Positions 44,557 to 48,719 of a stretch of 48,719 nucleotides of DNA are shown piece after piece. The DNA is taken from contig NZ_BAUJ01000040.1 of assembly GCF_000496695.1 (NCBI RefSeq), positions 1 to 48,719 of the forward strand. Reading direction: 5' to 3'. Both the position numbers and the translations under genes were made by a program. The notes below the pieces were generated by a model. It worked only from the letters and a program-made list of their open reading frames with translations, had not been told where the DNA came from and searched no databases. Position 1 is the stretch's first letter. Every line of letters starts with the position of its first letter. This DNA is from Vibrio halioticoli NBRC 102217. GTDB taxonomy: Bacteria; Pseudomonadota; Gammaproteobacteria; Enterobacterales; Vibrionaceae.

Positions 44557-44821
44557 TATCAAAGCCTGCGTAATGCTTAAATTCTGCCTCAGATGCGATG
44601 CAACTTTCCACTGAGGCCGTTCTTGGCCCTACTTTTAACCACTGTGCCAACTGCTCGACTTGCTCCTTTGCGCCGCACGCGAACACTTCCACACTGCCAT
44701 CATTTAAATTCTTCGCATATCCCGTTAAACCAAGCTTTAAACCTTGATGGGCGGTGTGATAACGAAAACCAACCATTTGCACTGTGCCTGAGACTAGAAA
44801 TTTTCGGCAAACTGATGACAT
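44549..44821 (-). CDS. yccX: acylphosphatase
   Basis: A 90-residue acylphosphatase with the phosphate-binding loop [12 protein letters not shown] (catalytic Arg) and the Asn in [15 protein letters not shown]. It hydrolyses acyl phosphates such as acetyl phosphate in vitro; its role in vivo is unclear. In E. coli yccX is also between tusE and rlmI. It is divergent from rlmI here. Confidence 0.94.
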   Translation of the reverse strand: MSSVCRKFLVSGTVQMVGFRYHTAHQGLKLGLTGYAKNLNDGSVEVFACGAKEQVEQLAQWLKVGPRTASVESCIASEAEFKHYAGFDIL

Positions 44822-44972
44822 AACTGCTCCTTGCTTCTGTTAAACAGACTGGTGAAATAGACAGGTAAAACAAACTTATTTGCAATGATGACAAGTATAA
44901 TCGTTTCTAATTTGCTTTTACTGAGTTGTTACACGACAATGTCACAAAATTTTCTTTGAGACTTACATTTTT

Positions 44973-46160
44973 ATGAGCGCATCTATCAAACTAGCGAAAG
45001 GCCGAGACAAATCTGTCCGTCGTCGTCACCCTTGGATTTTTTCTAGAGGTATTGAAACGGTTACCGGCGATCCACAACTGGGTGATACGGTAGATGTGTT
45101 TGCACACAATGGTCAATGGTTAGCAAAAGCCGCCTACTCTCCTAACTCGCAAATCCGCGCTCGCATTTGGAGCTTTACCAAAAAAGAGATCGACACGGCA
45201 TTCTTTATTGAGCGCATTCAACAAGCGCAAATGCTAAGAGAAGAATGCATCGCCCAAGGTGCGCTGACTGGCTACCGCTTGATTGCCGCTGAGTCAGACT
45301 CAATGCCCGGCGTAACCATAGATAAATATCAAGATTACTTGGTTTGTCAGCTTTTAAGCGCGGGCGCAGAAAAACAAAAACAACACATTGTTGAAGCGCT
45401 CAAACACTGCTTCCCTGAGTGCTCTATTTACGAGCGCTCCGATGTTGCCGTGCGTAAAAAAGAAGGCTTAGAAGAAACTACCGGGCTATTGCATGGCACT
45501 GAGCCTAACGAACCTATCGTGATTGAAGAAAATGGCGTTAAAATTCAAGTTGATATTAAAACAGGTCATAAGACAGGCTTTTATCTTGATCAACGTGACA
45601 GCCGTCAACACTCAATGAAATACGTTAAAGGTAAGCAAGTTTTAAACTGCTTCTCGTACACTGGCGGGTTTGGTCTATACGCGCTTAAAGCAGGCGCTGA
45701 GCGTGTTATCAATGTGGACGTATCACAACCGGCACTTGATATCGCAAAACAAAATGCAGAGCTCAATGGCTTTAACATCAAAAAAGCGGTATTTCTGAAT
45801 GCAGATGTATTTAAAATACTGCGTGAATATCGTGACCAAGGTACTCAGTTTGACGTAGTTATCATGGACCCACCGAAAATGGTTAGCTCGAAGAGCAACC
45901 TAACCAGTGGCGCTCGTGGTTATAAAGATCTCAATATGCTGGCTATCCAAATACTCAAACCTGGTGGCACTTTGCTGACTTATTCTTGCTCAGGGCTAAT
46001 GGAGTCAGGTTTATTCCAAAAAATTATTGCCGATGCTGCGCTAGATGCCGGTCGTGAAGTGAAATTTGTGGAATCCTTTACTCAAGCAAGCGATCACTTG
46101 TTTGATACGGCTTACCCGGAAGGTTTATACCTGAAAGGTTTCGCGGCAAAAGTCGTTTAA
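44973..46160 (+). CDS. rlmI: 23S rRNA m5C1962 methyltransferase RlmI
   Basis: RlmI makes m5C1962 in 23S rRNA. The protein has 395 residues (E. coli 396). An N-terminal PUA domain (about residues 1-70, [13 protein letters not shown]) is followed by an EEHEE linker domain. The methyltransferase has [19 protein letters not shown], the [10 protein letters not shown] motif and the cysteine motif [11 protein letters not shown]. It is followed by a strong terminator. Confidence 0.96.
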   Translation: MSASIKLAKGRDKSVRRRHPWIFSRGIETVTGDPQLGDTVDVFAHNGQWLAKAAYSPNSQIRARIWSFTKKEIDTAFFIERIQQAQMLREECIAQGALTGYRLIAAESDSMPGVTIDKYQDYLVCQLLSAGAEKQKQHIVEALKHCFPECSIYERSDVAVRKKEGLEETTGLLHGTEPNEPIVIEENGVKIQVDIKTGHKTGFYLDQRDSRQHSMKYVKGKQVLNCFSYTGGFGLYALKAGAERVINVDVSQPALDIAKQNAELNGFNIKKAVFLNADVFKILREYRDQGTQFDVVIMDPPKMVSSKSNLTSGARGYKDLNMLAIQILKPGGTLLTYSCSGLMESGLFQKIIADAALDAGREVKFVESFTQASDHLFDTAYPEGLYLKGFAAKVV

Positions 46161-46171
46161 CGCATAAAATT

Positions 46172-46210
46172 AAAGGCCTGCTCCTGATAAAAAGTGCAGG
46201 CCTTTATTTT
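46172..46210 (+). terminator. rlmI terminator (bidirectional shape)
   Basis: Stem AAAGGCCTGC/GCAGGCCTTT with a loop of about 14 bases, then a T-rich run. It also lies just past the end of the convergent adhesin gene at 46217. Confidence 0.88.
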
Positions 46211-46216
46211 CAATCA

Positions 46217-48719
46217 TTACATGTCATTCGCTTTTACAATCAGCTGATTTAAGATCTCTGACGCATCAAAACTGCCATTATTGGCAATTGAATCTCCAAG
46301 CTGCTCTCTTGCATCCTGAATGACGATAGTTTGTGTGCCACCTTCATGATCTATACCTAAAGTGACATCATCTCCTACCACATTAACCTCAATTTTATTG
46401 AGTAGTTCATCAATACTGTCGCTTTGAGTTGGCTCTAAAATACCATTGAGCACAATACCGTCTTCACCGACCGAAAAATCTTGGATTAGGTCGGTACTAT
46501 TATCGAGTATCTCACTTTTCCAAATGAAGTTGTCTTGCTCTGATGTGCCTTGCAAAATATCATCACCTAAGCCTGCCATGATTTCATTAACAGAATCAGT
46601 AAACACTCTATTTTGTGCAATCACTGGGCCATCAATAATGGTCACATCAATTTCATCTTGTGACTCTTTCGGCGAGCCAATACTTGCCTCAACAAGATGC
46701 AAAGTAAACGTCTCTTCATCTTCAATCTGACTATCTGCGCTTGCGGCTACTTCAATAGAAAGTAAGCCGTCATCAGAATTTCCGCGGCCCACCACGATTT
46801 CAGAGCCAGATACATTTTGTACGGTGACTTCTATCTCGCCATCACTATTTACCAAAGAGTTGTAGGTGTAATCAGCTGAAGTACTAAGGTTTAACTCAAA
46901 ATCTTGCGCTGTTAGCCCTTCACTAAACCCAATCAAGGCAAACGTAAATGTAAGTGATGCGCCAGAGGCAAGCCTTACTGTTCCCCCTTCCAGAAGTTTA
47001 ATTGCTATTGGGCCACTGATTTGTCCTTCGGTCACAGACAAGCCATTTTTTGGGGTTAATCCCCATGCTCCGTTATTATCATTGTCATTGTCACCATCGT
47101 CACCGTCTTCTGGGTCTAAAACGGGCTCAGAATAAATAACCAATGGTAAAACGATGGACTTGCTCGCGCTATCACCGTTGCTATTTTCAGTTGCGGTTGC
47201 GGTCACCTCAACTGAATAATGTCCCGCTTCAGGTACGTTTGCTTTTAAACTCGATAGTTCAAAACCCGATACATCGGCCTTACCGTCACTACCAACAAGA
47301 TAAGAGTTACCTAAATCATCTTTTATTAGCGTCCCTTCTACCAGACCGCTTAATTCAACAGTGAGTGATTCACTACCATCAGTATCGTTTAAGCTTGCGC
47401 TGATATCCCATAGTTCAACGAAAGTATCTACCTCACCAAAGGCATCACTCGATTCTAAAATAAGGTTATCAATCAATGCACCATAGCTATTAGAGTCTGT
47501 CGATTGAAGTAATAGGCGGTAACTACCTTCACTATCGGAGGGTAATGAGAGCTGAATATCTCTTTCCCAACTGTTATCTGTTGGCCTAAATTCATACAAG
47601 GTTACGGCTTGCTCCATAACTGGTTGGCCTTGTTCATCCAGTTTTACCCAAATGACATCTAAATCGCTGTCACCGTTAGCCCAACGACGCGCAGCAACAT
47701 CAAAGGTGAAACTGTAATAACGCCCTTCTGTGACCTGAATATCGGTAAATATAGAGTTATCACCTCTATCTCCTTCGATCTCCATTACCAAATTAGTTTT
47801 GCTCGCCCCTTTGCGGTAAACGGACTCTTTACCGATTTCAACTTTGTTGTCGTCGTTGGCATACCAAGTCCCTAATGTATTTTCACCAAACACATCACTT
47901 ATATCGATATTTGAACTCCAATTGCGTCTTCCTAGATCTGTATCCTGAAAATCAATAGACGCTTCAGTTTTGTCGTTCGCCACTAACAGATTCGGCATAT
48001 CCGCTACAGCGGCAATATCAATCGATAAACTCTCTGTGCTGCTTTCTTTATCGCCATCACTGACAGAAAATAAAAACGACGCGTAATCTGATTTGAGATT
48101 GCCAAGGCCAGACACATCAAAATCGTCATCGCCCGATTCATTCTCATCCGGAACAAATCTAAATTCTCCTGCAACAATCTTGGTACTTAATATCGAATCG
48201 CCAACGCTGACATCAGACCATTCTCCTTCGATGTAAATTTGAAGCACGCCATCGAGAGGCAATGATTTAACCACAACTGACAGGCTGTCTTGCGAAGTGT
48301 CCGCATCATTTGCTCCGAAATCAGCCCATTGAAATATAACAGCACTATCTTCCAGACAACTCACTGACCCGCTGCTCGCTGTCGGGGCATCATTGATAGT
48401 CATCAAGGCCGTGTCTGTGGTTGTTGCTTTGTTTCCATCAATATCGATACTGTTTGCTGTAACGGTTAATACACCTTCATCTAAACCAGCGACGTCAATA
48501 TTGGTCACAGTGTAATACCCCATATCATTTAATGATATCTGGGAAGCTTGGATAACGATTTGATTGTTACTACTGTCCGTTATAATGAGTGACTCTAGCG
48601 CTTTACCACCTTCACCTAAGTATCCGCTGATAGTTGCAGTTTCAGTTTCACCGTTGATCACTTCTTCGCCGTTGTTATCGGTTAAAGCAACCGATGGCGG
48701 CGTGATGTCCATGCCTTCG
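46217..48719 (-). CDS. large type I-secreted adhesin, C-terminal part (N-terminus outside window)
   Basis: The frame is open to the right edge; the first ATG seen (48712) is probably internal. About 833 residues are visible. The start (DITPPSVALTDNNGEE) is a bacterial Ig-like repeat end. A cadherin/VCBS-type segment follows (SVSCLEDSAVIFQW and FLFSVSDGDKESSTESL). A carbohydrate-binding-like jelly roll (about 260-440) and a Calx-beta-like block come next. The C-terminal 130 residues hold one RTX-like nonapeptide (MAGLGDDILQG) and FIWKSEI...DLIQDFSVGEDGIVL, the type I secretion C-terminal domain of Vibrio giant adhesins. It is likely a LapA/RTX-type biofilm or surface adhesin. Transporter genes would be expected outside the window. 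Confidence 0.85.
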   Translation of the reverse strand, partial: EGMDITPPSVALTDNNGEEVINGETETATISGYLGEGGKALESLIITDSSNNQIVIQASQISLNDMGYYTVTNIDVAGLDEGVLTVTANSIDIDGNKATTTDTALMTINDAPTASSGSVSCLEDSAVIFQWADFGANDADTSQDSLSVVVKSLPLDGVLQIYIEGEWSDVSVGDSILSTKIVAGEFRFVPDENESGDDDFDVSGLGNLKSDYASFLFSVSDGDKESSTESLSIDIAAVADMPNLLVANDKTEASIDFQDTDLGRRNWSSNIDISDVFGENTLGTWYANDDNKVEIGKESVYRKGASKTNLVMEIEGDRGDNSIFTDIQVTEGRYYSFTFDVAARRWANGDSDLDVIWVKLDEQGQPVMEQAVTLYEFRPTDNSWERDIQLSLPSDSEGSYRLLLQSTDSNSYGALIDNLILESSDAFGEVDTFVELWDISASLNDTDGSESLTVELSGLVEGTLIKDDLGNSYLVGSDGKADVSGFELSSLKANVPEAGHYSVEVTATATENSNGDSASKSIVLPLVIYSEPVLDPEDGDDGDNDNDNNGAWGLTPKNGLSVTEGQISGPIAIKLLEGGTVRLASGASLTFTFALIGFSEGLTAQDFELNLSTSADYTYNSLVNSDGEIEVTVQNVSGSEIVVGRGNSDDGLLSIEVAASADSQIEDEETFTLHLVEASIGSPKESQDEIDVTIIDGPVIAQNRVFTDSVNEIMAGLGDDILQGTSEQDNFIWKSEILDNSTDLIQDFSVGEDGIVLNGILEPTQSDSIDELLNKIEVNVVGDDVTLGIDHEGGTQTIVIQDAREQLGDSIANNGSFDASEILNQLIVKANDM

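Noticed and set aside
1..48719. dif site, tRNA or rRNA genes and CRISPR arrays
   Set aside because: Read for a dif-like TTATGTTAAAT core, tRNA cloverleaf ends and regularly spaced repeats; none was convincing.

Overview
The window is about 48.7 kb of AT-leaning (low-40s % GC by eye) gammaproteobacterial chromosome, and almost everything points to Vibrionaceae. The backbone gene order follows E. coli in blocks: matP-lonB-fabA-rmf; uup-rlmL-zapC-pyrD; pepN; prc-proQ-msrC-letA-letB-rsmF; yccA-tusE-yccX-rlmI. These blocks are joined in a Vibrio-like order, with a 1614-residue NAD-glutamate dehydrogenase, a DUF3634 protein, a GlyGly-CTERM protein and Vibrio-type integron attC sites. An exact matS site, several one-mismatch matS-like sites and matP itself suggest a position in or near the terminus macrodomain.

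Layout. 1-576: 3' end of an ISNCY-family insertion sequence. 757-1533 (minus): DUF3634 gene and matP. 1754-3989 (plus): lonB, then fabA with a FadR-type operator at its promoter. 4171-10852 (minus): rmf, then a tightly packed run rlmL > glutaredoxin > uup > DUF3466. 11418-20985 (minus): zapC, pyrD, gdhB and pepN, each mostly with its own terminator. 21229-23446: a patch of decayed mobile DNA between pepN and prc. It holds two complete attC-like sites and one truncated one, a Phd/RelE-type toxin-antitoxin pair, an IS4-type transposase fragment, an FRG-domain remnant and an IS110 scrap. 23447-27501 (minus): a secreted protein of unknown function, prc, proQ and msrC. 27650-33174 (plus): letA, letB and rsmF. 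33354-35213 (minus): a CvfB-like S1 protein and a degenerate PEP-synthase-like TIM barrel. 35493-37038 (plus): aroH-type DAHP synthase and yajQ. 37149-38593 (minus): trxC with an unusual active site, and a siroheme-synthase-like protein. 39037-43204 (plus): a complete general amino-acid ABC transporter (aapJQMP). 43412-46160: yccA, tusE, yccX and rlmI. 46217 to the right edge (minus): C-terminal part of a very large type I-secreted adhesin.

Functionally this is mostly housekeeping. It covers chromosome organisation and division (matP, zapC), rRNA and tRNA modification (rlmKL, rsmF, rlmI, tusE), envelope lipid transport (letAB), protein quality control (lonB, prc, yccA) and amino-acid and nucleotide metabolism (gdhB, pepN, aroH, aapJQMP, pyrD). 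The accessory material is the left-edge insertion sequence, the integron-cassette patch at 21.2-23.4 kb and the adhesin at the right edge. The least expected features are the ectopic attC and toxin-antitoxin patch, the PEP-synthase-like protein that has lost its catalytic residues next to aroH, the hairpin shared by the gdhB terminator and the pyrD start, and the matS-like sites.
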